This document shows positions 25,954-34,543 of a stretch of 64,000 nt of DNA, one piece after another. The DNA is from CAG-698 sp964385755. GTDB lineage: Bacteria > Bacillota_I > Bacilli_A > ML615J-28 > CAG-698. The stretch is taken from assembly GCA_964385755.1 (NCBI GenBank), contig CAYLPZ010000004.1:49078-113077 (forward strand). The letters are read 5' to 3'. Position 1 is the stretch's first letter. Each line of letters starts with the position of its first letter. The notes beneath the pieces are model-generated. The model saw only the letters and a program-made list of their open reading frames with translations, made no database searches and had not been told where the DNA came from. The translations under genes and the position numbers were made by a program.

Positions 25954-28347
25954 TTACTGATTAATAAATACATTATACACAGTTTCAAAGAATTTATCCA
26001 TTCCCTTTTTATTTGGATGAACTGCATCACATACATAGTTCTTAGATTCTACACTTGTATAAATATTACTCATTTCAATTAAAGTTGCATCATACTTTCT
26101 CACATATTTAACAATTATATCATTATAAATTACTCTATCTTCTTCTGAATAAAACCCTGATGTAGGTGGAAGTGTCATAATAAATATTTCAGAATCTGGG
26201 CATAGTTTAGTGATTTTTTCTAACATAGTATTATATGAAGCATCAAAGGTATCACTGTTTACATATTTACTTCCACAATCATTAGCTCCCATAAAAATAA
26301 TTATAATATCAGGTTTCTGACCATTTTTGATAAGCTTATTAAGTCTACTGTCATTTACTGCCGCATTACTTCCTGTTCCACTTGAAACACAGCTTCCAGA
26401 GCATGAATTATTAACAAGTAAATTCATTCCCATTTTATCAATAAGTTGCATCCACCAAGTATCATGAACAGACTTAATATCTGCCGTTGCGTAAGGATAG
26501 AAATTAGGGTATTCATTAATCATATAGCCTTTGTATGTTGAAATACTATCGCCTAAAATAGCAACGTTTTTTTGATAGTAATCTAAAGAACCTTCTTTAT
26601 AAGTAGGTCTAATAAAAGTATCCACAACAATATTATAATATGGTTTATCCCAACCAGTAAAATACTTACCTTCTATTACTGGTACTAGTGGTAAAACAGC
26701 TTCTCCACCCTCTTTAACTTCTTGTGTGCTAATGACATTTCCATTGATATCTTCAAAAGTCACTAAATAAGTTACGACTTTGTTTGCTTCTTCTTCAGTT
26801 ACTATTGAAAAAGTCCCTGATAATACCTTTAAAATAGCATAACCAACAATTGAAGTATCTTTCTTGTAAGTTGCACTTAAAATGCAATATCCACTACCAA
26901 CAGCAGTAAGTGAAGAGTAACTTGACACAGTAGCAACACTGTTATCACTAGTTGCCCATGTATAATCAAGAACTCTATTAGATGGACAGTTATTTATTCC
27001 TGTAAAATCAGGTTGAGGTATTAATAAATTAGGATTTTGAGCATGAGGAACTAATTTAATATTTGTAAAATAAAATGCTCCTTCAGGAAGAGTTATTTTA
27101 TTATCTTCTACCTTCTCAAAACGTGCATAAAGTACCTTATTACCAGCTATACCAGGGCCAAATGAAACTATCTTCGTATTACTTGATGATGATTCAAACC
27201 ATCCAATAAACTCATATCCTTCTTTTTCATATGATGGTGTAAAAACTAATGACTCATAATCATAAGTACTTGGTGATAAATCAACAATTTTATTATCAAC
27301 ATAATATGTAATAGTATAAGATATTAGCTCAAATATTGGATATAATTCTAAATCACTAGTAATATCAAATGTTTCTTTATCCCATTTAATAAATTTGTAT
27401 CCTTCTTTTTCTGGTGTTTGTGTTAATATACCACTTTCGTTTTTATTTACCTTCTCAGTCGTAAAAATGTTTCCAGTTTCATCATAATATTTTAAAGTAA
27501 AAATAACCTTTTCAGCTTCTAAATATACTTTTTCATCCTGTTTAACGTTCTGATAGTTTCCTTTCCAAGTAAAGTTTGCGTAATCATCAAGTACATTATA
27601 TTTAGTAACATCAGGTAAACCACAAGAATCATTATACGCTATTTTCTTCTCTTCAAGCAAAATATCACCAAAATAGAATGAAACTGAAAATACTTTTTTA
27701 CTTGCTTGTAAATAAATGTTTTCATCCTTTTTAATATTTTGATAAGTTCCATCCCATTTGAAGTTTTCATAGCCTTCTAAAAAATCTAAGTTCTCTATAT
27801 TAGGAATAGTTGCACTTTCATTATATAAAATAGTCTGTTTATCTAATAAAAGATCACCAAAGTAAAATGAAACAGTAAAACTTTGTTTAGTTGTCACTAG
27901 ATTTACTTTTTCATCTTGTTTAACATTTTGATAATTTCCTTCCCATGATAAAACCTCATATCCTTCTTCTAACTTTAAAGACGATAAATCCGGAAGGCTT
28001 GCACTTTCATTATAAAGTACTTTTTCTTCTTTTAATAAATCACTATTATAATAAAATGATACAATAAAGGACTTTTTTTTAGTTTTCAAAACTACCTCTT
28101 CATCTTTATCAACATTTTGATAATTTCCTTCCCACGAAGAAAACTCATATCCTTCTTGAAAAATATAATCATCTAATGCTGGTAATATAGCATCACCATT
28201 TTTTTCAACTTCAACTTTTTTAATAATATTTCCATTTTCATCAACAAAAGTAACAGTAAAACCTAGATTACATGAAATTAATAAAGATAACATAAAAAAA
28301 CTAAAAACAAATAAAATAATAAGTGAATGATCAAATCTTTTTTTCAT
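25954..28347 (-). CDS. Lipoprotein with five tandem InlB-like repeats and a C-terminal SGNH hydrolase
   Basis: 797 residues. The signal peptide ends LLISC (lipid Cys 26). Residues about 30-343 are five tandem repeats of 61-64 residues, each starting with a SFYFGD-like strand and the first four containing W(E/D/K)G(N/T)YQN. They resemble InlB B-repeat (Flg_new) domains. A sixth, GYEFIGW, and a short Ig-like stretch (ATSDNSVATVSS) follow, then another repeat. Residues about 580-797 are an SGNH/GDSL esterase: GDSIST (nucleophile Ser), NNSCSGS, MGANDCG and CDAVHPNKKG (Asp/His). A surface esterase or deacetylase is likely; the substrate is unknown. Start after AAAGGAG. Confidence 0.88.
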   Translation of the reverse strand: MKKRFDHSLIILFVFSFFMLSLLISCNLGFTVTFVDENGNIIKKVEVEKNGDAILPALDDYIFQEGYEFSSWEGNYQNVDKDEEVVLKTKKKSFIVSFYYNSDLLKEEKVLYNESASLPDLSSLKLEEGYEVLSWEGNYQNVKQDEKVNLVTTKQSFTVSFYFGDLLLDKQTILYNESATIPNIENLDFLEGYENFKWDGTYQNIKKDENIYLQASKKVFSVSFYFGDILLEEKKIAYNDSCGLPDVTKYNVLDDYANFTWKGNYQNVKQDEKVYLEAEKVIFTLKYYDETGNIFTTEKVNKNESGILTQTPEKEGYKFIKWDKETFDITSDLELYPIFELISYTITYYVDNKIVDLSPSTYDYESLVFTPSYEKEGYEFIGWFESSSSNTKIVSFGPGIAGNKVLYARFEKVEDNKITLPEGAFYFTNIKLVPHAQNPNLLIPQPDFTGINNCPSNRVLDYTWATSDNSVATVSSYSSLTAVGSGYCILSATYKKDTSIVGYAILKVLSGTFSIVTEEEANKVVTYLVTFEDINGNVISTQEVKEGGEAVLPLVPVIEGKYFTGWDKPYYNIVVDTFIRPTYKEGSLDYYQKNVAILGDSISTYKGYMINEYPNFYPYATADIKSVHDTWWMQLIDKMGMNLLVNNSCSGSCVSSGTGSNAAVNDSRLNKLIKNGQKPDIIIIFMGANDCGSKYVNSDTFDASYNTMLEKITKLCPDSEIFIMTLPPTSGFYSEEDRVIYNDIIVKYVRKYDATLIEMSNIYTSVESKNYVCDAVHPNKKGMDKFFETVYNVFINQ

Positions 28348-28394
28348 AAAATTATTTTCTCCTTTTATATATTTTACTATATTTTCAAATGAAA

Positions 28395-28423
28395 TTAAAT
28401 GTTTATAAAAATTATGCTATACT
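28395..28423 (+). promoter_or_regulatory. Extended -10 promoter of the pilT-like gene
   Basis: TGCTATACT (28415-28423) as in the tmcAL promoter; TTAAAT at 28395-28400 is a weak -35 with 17-nt spacing. The ribosome site GAGGTGAT follows directly. Confidence 0.5.
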
Positions 28424-28442
28424 ATATATATGAGGTGATAAT

Positions 28443-29528
28443 ATGCTTGAAAAAATTAATAAACTAATTAATAAATGTGTATCTATGAATTCTACTGATA
28501 TTCACTTAACAAGTGGTAAAGTTCCTTGGGTGCGCATAAATGGTTTAATTCATAAAATAGAAGATGAAGACATAATTACTCATGATGAAATAAAAATGTT
28601 TATTGATGAAATGAAAATTGATAAAAAGAAACTTGAGTATTTCTCAATAAATGGAGATTTAGATATTGGTTATTCTAATGATGAAGGAAATTATCGTTTA
28701 AACTTCTATATGCAAAATGGCTTACTTGCTTGTGCAATTCGTATTTTACCACGTGAAATTCCCGCATTTGATACGCTTGGTATTCCACCTATTTTAAAAG
28801 ATTTAATTAAAGAACGAAATGGATTAATATTAGTTACTGGTGCAACAGGAAATGGAAAATCAACAACCCTCGCATCTTTATTAAACATTGTTAATCTTAC
28901 CGAGCAAAAACATATTATTACTATTGAAGATCCAATCGAATATCATTATCCTTACGCAAAATCACTAATTAATCAAAGAGAAATAGGTAGCGACTGCATA
29001 AGTTTCGCTTCCGCATTCAAAGCAGCTTTACGTGAAGATCCTGATATTATATTAATTGGTGAGCTTCGTGACAAAGAAACAATCCAAACCGCAATCAACG
29101 CAGCTGAATCTGGTCATTTAGTAATCTCCACACTTCATACTAATTCTGCTTCAGAAACAATTGAACGTATAACAAGTTACTTTGATGGTGGCGAACAAAA
29201 AAATATCTCCGATAAACTTGCTAATGCCTTACGAGGTATTATTTGTCAAAGTTTAATTTCTCGATGTGATAAAGAAGGTCTTGTCTGTGCTTGTGAAGTT
29301 ATGCTTCCAGTTGTAAGTATTAAATCTCTTATTCGTGATAATAAATTCTTCCAAATAGATTCTTTTATTAAATTAAACAAAATAAACGGAATGATTACTA
29401 TGGAAGATTCTTTAGCAGATTTAGTTAAAGCAAATAAAATATCAATTGAAGAAGGAAAAAGAGTTGCGAAAGACAAAAACTATTATGAATCTTGTCTAAG
29501 GCAACGCAATATAAAAATTAGTAGGTAG
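28443..29528 (+). CDS. PilT-like type II/IV secretion (pilus retraction) ATPase
   Basis: 361 residues, the length of PilT rather than of the larger assembly ATPases GspE/PilB. It has an N-terminal PAS-like domain (STDIHLTSGKVPWVRING), Walker A GATGNGKST at 133-141, the Asp box ITIEDPIEYHY, Walker B DIILIGELRD and the His box GHLVISTLHTNSA. PilT depolymerises type IV pili for twitching. No pilin, PilB or PilC gene is in this window, so the partner is unknown. GAGGTGAT precedes ATG 28443. A HAD phosphatase follows with its own promoter. Confidence 0.85.
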   Translation: MLEKINKLINKCVSMNSTDIHLTSGKVPWVRINGLIHKIEDEDIITHDEIKMFIDEMKIDKKKLEYFSINGDLDIGYSNDEGNYRLNFYMQNGLLACAIRILPREIPAFDTLGIPPILKDLIKERNGLILVTGATGNGKSTTLASLLNIVNLTEQKHIITIEDPIEYHYPYAKSLINQREIGSDCISFASAFKAALREDPDIILIGELRDKETIQTAINAAESGHLVISTLHTNSASETIERITSYFDGGEQKNISDKLANALRGIICQSLISRCDKEGLVCACEVMLPVVSIKSLIRDNKFFQIDSFIKLNKINGMITMEDSLADLVKANKISIEEGKRVAKDKNYYESCLRQRNIKISR

Positions 29529-29564
29529 AAGTAAAATAAGTTATTTTATTGTCAATATTTTCAC

Positions 29565-29593
29565 TTGATTATTTCCTAATTTTATTGTATAAT
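29565..29593 (+). promoter_or_regulatory. Sigma-A promoter of the HAD phosphatase gene
   Basis: TTGATT (29565-29570), 17-nt spacer, TATAAT (29588-29593). Confidence 0.7.
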
Positions 29594-29615
29594 AATTATA
29601 TATAGGAGTGATATT

Positions 29616-30464
29616 ATGTCAAATAAAAACATCGCAATTTTATATGATTTTGATAAAACATTAAGTCCAAAAGATATGCAAGAATATGGCTTTATTCCTA
29701 AGCTTGGTTTATCTCCAAGTGAATTTTGGAGTATGGCAGATAAACTTGCGGAGAGTGAACATATGGACAGAATTCTTGCTTATATGTATCTTATGATATC
29801 ACAAGCAAAGAAAAAAGGTTTATCAATTAGTCGTGAATCATTTTTAGAATTAGGTAAGGAAGTTGAGTTATATCCAGGTGTATTTGAATGGTTTGATCAT
29901 ATCAATGAATTTGGAAAATCTTTAGGTTTTAACATTGAACATTATATTTTATCTTCCGGTCTTCAAGAAATAATTGAAGGTACGCCAATTTATGATAAAT
30001 TTAATGGAGTATACGCTTCAGAATTTCACTATAATAAAAGTAATAACGCAGACTGGCCACTACGAGCTATTAACTACACAACAAAAACACAATACGTTTT
30101 TCGAATTTCAAAAGGTGTATTTAATGTCGTAGATGACTATAATTTAAATGCTGAAATTGCTGAAGATGATCGATTTACACCTTATAAAAATATGATTTAT
30201 ATCGGTGATGGAATCACTGATGTTCCTTGCATGAAGATTATTAAAGAAAAAGGTGGACATGCAATTGCCATTTATAAGGATAAAGATTATTCAACTACAA
30301 GTAAATTAATTGAAGATGAACGCATTAACTTTATGTGTAGAGCAGATTACTCAAAAGGCAAAGAGGTCGATAAAGCTGTTAAACTAATTCTAAAAAAGAT
30401 TTCAATTAATAATGAAATTGAAGATGCAATTCAAGAAAGAAAGTCTAAAATGAATAAACAATAA
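29616..30464 (+). CDS. HAD-superfamily phosphatase (phosphoserine phosphatase-like)
   Basis: 282 residues. Motif I is YDFDKTLS (nucleophile Asp and acid-base Asp), motif II is ILSSG about residue 112 and motif IV is YIGDGITDVPC about residue 197. A helical cap lies between motifs I and II. The family acts on small phosphorylated metabolites; the substrate cannot be read from sequence. GGAGTGAT precedes the ATG. Monocistronic, ending in a strong terminator. Confidence 0.85.
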   Translation: MSNKNIAILYDFDKTLSPKDMQEYGFIPKLGLSPSEFWSMADKLAESEHMDRILAYMYLMISQAKKKGLSISRESFLELGKEVELYPGVFEWFDHINEFGKSLGFNIEHYILSSGLQEIIEGTPIYDKFNGVYASEFHYNKSNNADWPLRAINYTTKTQYVFRISKGVFNVVDDYNLNAEIAEDDRFTPYKNMIYIGDGITDVPCMKIIKEKGGHAIAIYKDKDYSTTSKLIEDERINFMCRADYSKGKEVDKAVKLILKKISINNEIEDAIQERKSKMNKQ

Positions 30465-30493
30465 AAACAAGGTTTCTCACCTTGTTTTTTTAT
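30465..30493. terminator. Bidirectional terminator
   Basis: AAACAAGG (30465-30472) pairs with CCTTGTTT (30480-30487), followed by a T run; A-rich on the other side, so it also serves the minus-strand membrane gene that ends at 30490. Confidence 0.85.
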
Positions 30494-30894
30494 AATAATA
30501 TAGAACAAATTGGAATTAAGAAAAATATTAACCAACCAGGATGCCAAAATCCAAATATTCCTAAAATAATATACCCAATAACTACTAACATAGTAATTAG
30601 AGCCATAACTTGACCCTTTCCTTTCTTTGTGAACACATCACAAAAGATTGGAACGATTGGTATAAGTAAGAAAATAACCCAAGTAGGATGCCATATTCCT
30701 TTAAGAAATCCAATTGCTAAATACGTTACAACACATAAAAGTGGTGTTACAGCAGTTAATTTTGAACTAATTCTTCTTTTTCTCACAATATTATCCTTTC
30801 TAATTTCAATATCTAATTCATTACAAATATTTTCATCTTCTAAATCAATTACTCTCTCTTCATCATTACATTTAAAATTTACTTTCATAAGCAT
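30490..30894 (-). CDS. Small membrane protein with duplicated WHP(T/G)W helix motif
   Basis: 134 residues. An acidic cytoplasmic N-terminus of about 45 residues precedes four membrane helices arranged as two similar halves, GIWHPTWVIFLLIPI and GFWHPGWLIFFLIPI. Such WHP-W repeats occur in uncharacterised Firmicutes membrane proteins; I know no function. It follows the bactofilin-like gene by 11 nt and is the last gene of the yhbD-bactofilin operon. AAGGAG stands before ATG 30894; a second ATG two codons later is also possible. Confidence 0.7.
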   Translation of the reverse strand: MLMKVNFKCNDEERVIDLEDENICNELDIEIRKDNIVRKRRISSKLTAVTPLLCVVTYLAIGFLKGIWHPTWVIFLLIPIVPIFCDVFTKKGKGQVMALITMLVVIGYIILGIFGFWHPGWLIFFLIPICSILL

Positions 30895-30905
30895 TTATCT
30901 CCTTA

Positions 30906-31460
30906 CTATAATTTAACAATATTTTTTATTTTAATCTTATTTGATAAAACAAGTTTATTACGATATTCAATAGTATCAACTTCACTATTTCCTAAAACAG
31001 TAACATCATCTCCACTTATTTTCTCACATTTAACTCCACTTACTTCTATATGAGTAGCTTCAATTGACTTAATTTTAGTAAGTTTGTGCGTAGAATCAAT
31101 ATCTACATTTTCCCCACATATTTCATTAAAATTTCCAATACCATTTAAAACAAAGCTCTCAGAGTTTATAGTTCCTTTGCAATTACAAGCACCATCAATC
31201 ACTATTGTAGTAACTTCTACATCACTGCCAAAATTACAAGCACCATCAATTTTAATATTTTCTGCTTTAACTATTTTCTTAAAATTACTTGCACCAGAAA
31301 TCAATAACTCATTACAATTAACAACCTCTTCGAAGTTTGCGGAACCATCAATATTCACTCTTTGTGAATGTACTTCACCTTTTATAGTTCCTGCACCATT
31401 CACCTGAATATCTTCATTTACATTATCAGATATAGAACCTATACCATTAATATTTATCAT
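30906..31460 (-). CDS. Bactofilin-like polymer-forming protein
   Basis: 184 residues made of short beta-strand repeats with phrases INGIGSIS, VNGAGTIKGEV, IDGSANFEEVV, ISGASNFKKIV, IDGACNFGSDV and IDGACNCKGTI, the right-handed beta-solenoid pattern of bactofilin/YhbE-YhbF proteins. Bactofilins polymerise without nucleotide; the B. subtilis YhbE/YhbF pair (BacE/BacF) has been tied to motility. The start ATG shares bases with the stop of the yhbD-like gene (TAATG). Only one bactofilin is present instead of two. Confidence 0.75.
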   Translation of the reverse strand: MININGIGSISDNVNEDIQVNGAGTIKGEVHSQRVNIDGSANFEEVVNCNELLISGASNFKKIVKAENIKIDGACNFGSDVEVTTIVIDGACNCKGTINSESFVLNGIGNFNEICGENVDIDSTHKLTKIKSIEATHIEVSGVKCEKISGDDVTVLGNSEVDTIEYRNKLVLSNKIKIKNIVKL

Positions 31461-32044
31461 TATTTTCCAATCCTTTCTTTAATCATATTATCAAGTACAC
31501 TAGTAGAAATCTTTTCAATAAGTTTAAAATCATTATTTAATATTATGTAATTTCCTATACATATTATCACTTCTTCTTTTAATGAGAATACATACACACT
31601 TAAGTCTTTTTCACTACTGTCAATATTCATTTTTAAGTACTTTTTATAATCTAATTTATCTTTATATTTTGATAAAGTATAAATTAATGTACTTTCAATT
31701 CCTGAAATATTATTAGCATTATTTATCATTTGATATTCTTTAAGAATAAATGGATCAATCTCATCAATAAATAATAACTCACGAATAGTATAATTAGTTT
31801 TTAACTGATTTACATTATCAACACCTAAAATATCTTTGAGCTGCTCAAGTTGATATTTATCTTTTAATGCCAATATCTTTTCAATTCTAGGAATAATCAA
31901 ATCTTCATCAAAAAATGTTTCTTGCCCTGAAAAAACACTTTTCTTAATAAACCATTCATCAGGTATTAAACCTTCTCTTTTCCATCTATACAATTGGCCA
32001 TAAGATATGTTCATTTTTTTTAATACTTCTTTTTTCGATATCAT
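31460..32044 (-). CDS. yhbD: YhbD-like (DUF4004) protein with MerR-type helix-turn-helix
   Basis: 194 residues. The N-terminus MISKKEVLKKMNISYGQLYR, then WKREGLIPDEWFIKKS and FSGQETFF, matches YhbD/DUF4004 and looks like a MerR-like winged helix-turn-helix. The C-terminal 110 residues have little recognisable similarity and may sense a signal. In B. subtilis yhbD precedes yhbE-yhbF, the same order as here. It probably regulates its own operon through the two dyads upstream. Confidence 0.82.
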   Translation of the reverse strand: MISKKEVLKKMNISYGQLYRWKREGLIPDEWFIKKSVFSGQETFFDEDLIIPRIEKILALKDKYQLEQLKDILGVDNVNQLKTNYTIRELLFIDEIDPFILKEYQMINNANNISGIESTLIYTLSKYKDKLDYKKYLKMNIDSSEKDLSVYVFSLKEEVIICIGNYIILNNDFKLIEKISTSVLDNMIKERIGK

Positions 32045-32054
32045 CTTTTCTCCT

Positions 32055-32097
32055 TATAACTATGTTATATTATATCGTAACAATGTTATATTGTCAA
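32055..32097 (-). promoter_or_regulatory. Consensus sigma-A promoter with two dyad operators
   Basis: On the minus strand TTGACA (32097-32092), exactly 17 nt, TATAAT (32074-32069): a perfect consensus. TATAACTATGTTATA (32055-32069) is a perfect palindromic dyad, and TAACAATGTTA (32078-32088) is a second one inside the spacer. Their centres are 21 bp apart, two helical turns. A so-strong promoter with same-face operators suggests repression, probably by the YhbD-like protein. Confidence 0.7.
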
Positions 32098-32122
32098 TAT
32101 TTTTTATTAAATCATATAAATT

Positions 32123-32157
32123 AATAAAAGAAAAGCCATGCAACCTAAGTTACATGG
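32123..32157 (-). terminator. Terminator of the lipoprotein/remnant transcript
   Basis: CCATGTAAC (32157-32149) pairs with GTTGCATGG (32144-32136) on the minus strand, then CTTTTCTTTTATT. Confidence 0.85.
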
Positions 32158-32166
32158 TATCTTTTA

Positions 32167-32383
32167 TTAATTCTTAATCCATTTTGCATATAATCTTGTT
32201 TCTTAATAACTATCAGTATAATAATCGTTATTTTAAGACTGTGATACTATTAGCAACATTTTGTAAATAATTGTTTGATATAGCTGTATCACTTTCATAA
32301 GCATAAACTTTAGTCATATTCAAACATAATACTATTGTAAATATAACTATTGAAATACATAATGACAAAATTTTTCTTTTCAT
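32167..32383 (-). pseudogene. Remnant of a secreted InlB-repeat protein
   Basis: From ATG 32383 a 51-codon frame encodes a clear signal peptide (MKRKILSLCISIVIF, then VLCLNMTKVYA) and about 23 more residues to a TAA at 32230-32228. After a break and in another frame, the segment before 32167 encodes RLYAKWIKN and a stop, the standard end of InlB-repeat proteins, as in the GDPD lipoprotein (LYAKWDN), with 16 identical nucleotides. A signal peptide plus the last codons suggests that a large internal part was deleted. The short frame could also be a genuine 51-aa secreted peptide. The start is 14 nt after the upstream lipoprotein gene; its ribosome site is weak. Confidence 0.6.
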
Positions 32384-32397
32384 TAAGTTAACCGCCA

Positions 32398-32895
32398 CTA
32401 TTTAATTCTTTTTTCTACATATTCAATATCTTTAGTGTAATTTTTATTCACTTCAATGATAAACAAATAAGAAAAAGCTACATCCGTAAAAGTTCCTTTT
32501 TTCTTTGTTTTTTCAATATTAATAATAAGTTTGTTTTCATTCAAATCTAAATTATCAATAAAATAATCATATGAATTACTTGCATCAATTACACATATAA
32601 TTAAATTATTATTCTTAAAAAAGTTTTTATCGAAACTTCTGACTTTTATAGCAATTTCATTATTAAAATTAGTACTAAATTCATCAAAATATCCATTATC
32701 CATTTTATGCGATAATTGTTCTAATTCATCTTTAGAGCAAATTAATTCCGTTATACAATAAGTAGAATTATCTGCATCAAAACCAAATCCTCCTTTTCCC
32801 TCAAAAGCAATTTGATATTGATTTGTCTCATTTATGCAGCCTGTACAAACTATCATAAAAGATAAAAATATTACTACTAATATTAATTTTTTCAT
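32398..32895 (-). CDS. Small lipoprotein of unknown function
   Basis: 165 residues with a signal peptide ending VCTGC (lipid Cys 20). The mature part is a mixed alpha/beta domain with FDADNSTYCITELICSKDEL and IICVIDASNSYDYFID; no family is recognised. Two Cys in the mature part could form a disulfide. Placed before the broken secreted gene, in a low-density accessory stretch. Start after AAAGGAG-like sequence. Confidence 0.7.
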   Translation of the reverse strand: MKKLILVVIFLSFMIVCTGCINETNQYQIAFEGKGGFGFDADNSTYCITELICSKDELEQLSHKMDNGYFDEFSTNFNNEIAIKVRSFDKNFFKNNNLIICVIDASNSYDYFIDNLDLNENKLIINIEKTKKKGTFTDVAFSYLFIIEVNKNYTKDIEYVEKRIK

Positions 32896-33171
32896 TTTCT
32901 AACTCCTTTCAATTATAAAATCATTAAAAACAAATTGATAAAATTAATTTTAATAATTTATAATTAGCACATATTATTTAAAAGCATAATGCATAAAATA
33001 TAATTTATTACACTTTTATGAATAGTTCATAATTATGTTCAATTAAAATTACAATATCTCCTATATTATATATAATTAGTCTAGAATAGTCAACATATTA
33101 TTTTTAAAATAGTATTGAGAAAAATTATTTCTTATATTATAATAAAATCAAGTAGTTTACAGGTGAAGCAT

Positions 33172-33531
33172 ATGCATTGGAAAAATGAAATTGAGGAAAA
33201 CTTAAAATTTGGTGTTATTGATATTGTTATTCTTAAATTGTTATCTAAGCAAGATATGTATGGATACCAAATTAAACAAATGATTGAAGAAACTTGTAAT
33301 CACAAAATTGAAATTAAGATGGGGTCACTTTATGGACCTCTTTACCGAATGGAAAAGAAAAATATGATTTCTTCTCGAAAAGAACTTGCTGGAGAAAAAA
33401 GATTTCGCATGTACTATCAAATTGAAAATGGAGGAAAAGAATATTTAGATTATGCATTAAATCGCTTTAATGAGATATATGATTGCTTTAATAACATTCT
33501 AAACGAAAAAGAGGGGAAAGAAAATGAATAA
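33172..33531 (+). CDS. PadR-family transcriptional regulator
   Basis: 119 residues from ATG 33172, chosen because AGGTGA lies 5 nt upstream; an earlier TTG start at 33115 is unlikely. Winged-helix motifs: LKFGVIDIVILKLLSKQDMY, GYQIKQMIEE, MGSLYGPLYRMEKKNMI and RMYYQIENGGKEYLD. PadR proteins repress nearby membrane or transporter genes. It overlaps the HAAS-domain gene by 8 nt, a very common pairing. The 276-nt region upstream to 32896 holds no gene. Confidence 0.92.
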   Translation: MHWKNEIEENLKFGVIDIVILKLLSKQDMYGYQIKQMIEETCNHKIEIKMGSLYGPLYRMEKKNMISSRKELAGEKRFRMYYQIENGGKEYLDYALNRFNEIYDCFNNILNEKEGKENE

Positions 33532-33868
33532 AGATTTAAAAAAAGATATAAATATTTATTTATTAGAAATAAAAAAGGGATTAAAATGTGGTATCAATAT
33601 TAAAAAAGCATTTTTATCTGAATTTAAAAATGAACTTGAGAATTATGTTGATGAAAACCCAGAAGTTACTATAGAGACTATTATTAATGAATTTGGAAAT
33701 CCTAGTCAGATAATTACTAATTTTAAATCTTATGATTTTATTCATTTGAAAAAGAAAATGAGAATTAATTTATTAATAGAGGTATTCTTTATTGTTCTAT
33801 CACTTCTTTTAATTATTGCTCTTATTTATATAATAAATACACTTGGTGGACCAATTTATGTTAGCTAA
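33524..33868 (+). CDS. HAAS/DUF1700-type membrane protein
   Basis: 114 residues. The N-terminal 65 residues are helical with the HAAS pattern INIYLLEIKKGL, ENYVDENPEVTIETIINEFG and NPSQII, followed by one membrane helix (about 82-105). Such proteins occur next to PadR regulators and are thought to sense or signal at the membrane. Overlaps padR by 8 nt. Confidence 0.8.
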   Translation: MNKDLKKDINIYLLEIKKGLKCGINIKKAFLSEFKNELENYVDENPEVTIETIINEFGNPSQIITNFKSYDFIHLKKKMRINLLIEVFFIVLSLLLIIALIYIINTLGGPIYVS

Positions 33869-33896
33869 CCATATAGATAAATAAAAGGAGGTTTAT

Positions 33897-34385
33897 ATGA
33901 AAAAAATATTTACATTAATTTTTGTTTTGTTTACTACAATCATATCAACTAATTTTGTCAAAGCAGACACTAACAATGAAGAAAATGACTTATTATTAGT
34001 CTCATCAGAAACAACATATGAAGCAGATGGAAGTTATACTGTATCAAATGTATATAAATCAAGTATTTCTTCTTATGGTAATGTATACACAACACATGGA
34101 AATAAAGAAGTTACAAAATACTCTTCATCAGATGATTTATTATGGGTATATACATTAGAAGCTTCTTATACAGTAAACACTGGAGTATCAGCTATATGTT
34201 TTGATGCTAGTTATACATATAATATATTAGGTTCTGGCTGGAGTTTTTCAAATGGTTCAACTTATTATGATGAAAATTATGCAACTGGAAAAGGTAAGTT
34301 TACGCATAAGTTATTATTTGTTACAACACAAACAGTGAATATTGACATCACTTTAACATGTGATGAATATGGGAATTTATCTTAG
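33897..34385 (+). CDS. Secreted protein of unknown function in the PadR operon
   Basis: 162 residues. The signal peptide MKKIFTLIFVLFTTIISTNF ends VKA at residue 23. The mature 139 residues are rich in Ser, Thr, Tyr and Asn and look all-beta: WVYTLEASYTVNTG, then ICFDASYTYNILGSGWSFSN and TVNIDITLTCDEYGNLS. Two Cys could pair. No enzyme motif or lipobox is seen. It follows the HAAS gene by 28 nt with AGGAGG before the ATG. It might be a PadR-controlled effector, but this is inference. Confidence 0.75.
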   Translation: MKKIFTLIFVLFTTIISTNFVKADTNNEENDLLLVSSETTYEADGSYTVSNVYKSSISSYGNVYTTHGNKEVTKYSSSDDLLWVYTLEASYTVNTGVSAICFDASYTYNILGSGWSFSNGSTYYDENYATGKGKFTHKLLFVTTQTVNIDITLTCDEYGNLS

Positions 34386-34417
34386 CCATTAAAAAGGACT
34401 TTTAAAAAATCAAAAAT

Positions 34418-34448
34418 AAATGGGCTGTTATAGCCCATTTTTATTTTC
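34418..34448 (+). terminator. Terminator of the padR operon
   Basis: AAATGGGCT (34418-34426) pairs with AGCCCATTT (34432-34440), then TTTATTTT. Confidence 0.9.
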
Positions 34449-34543
34449 GTTTATGTGTATCTTTTGCTATGGTATTTAAACCTTTTTTTGTTTTAATGTT
34501 TTATTTATTAATATTTTTGAACTTGGTTTCTTTATATTATTTC

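Noticed and set aside
29529..29560. Terminator after the pilT-like gene (AAAATAA-G-TTATTTT)
   Set aside because: The loop of one base cannot fold and the stem is AT-only.
33115..33171. Extension of PadR to a TTG at 33115
   Set aside because: ATG 33172 has a good ribosome site and gives the normal PadR N-terminus.
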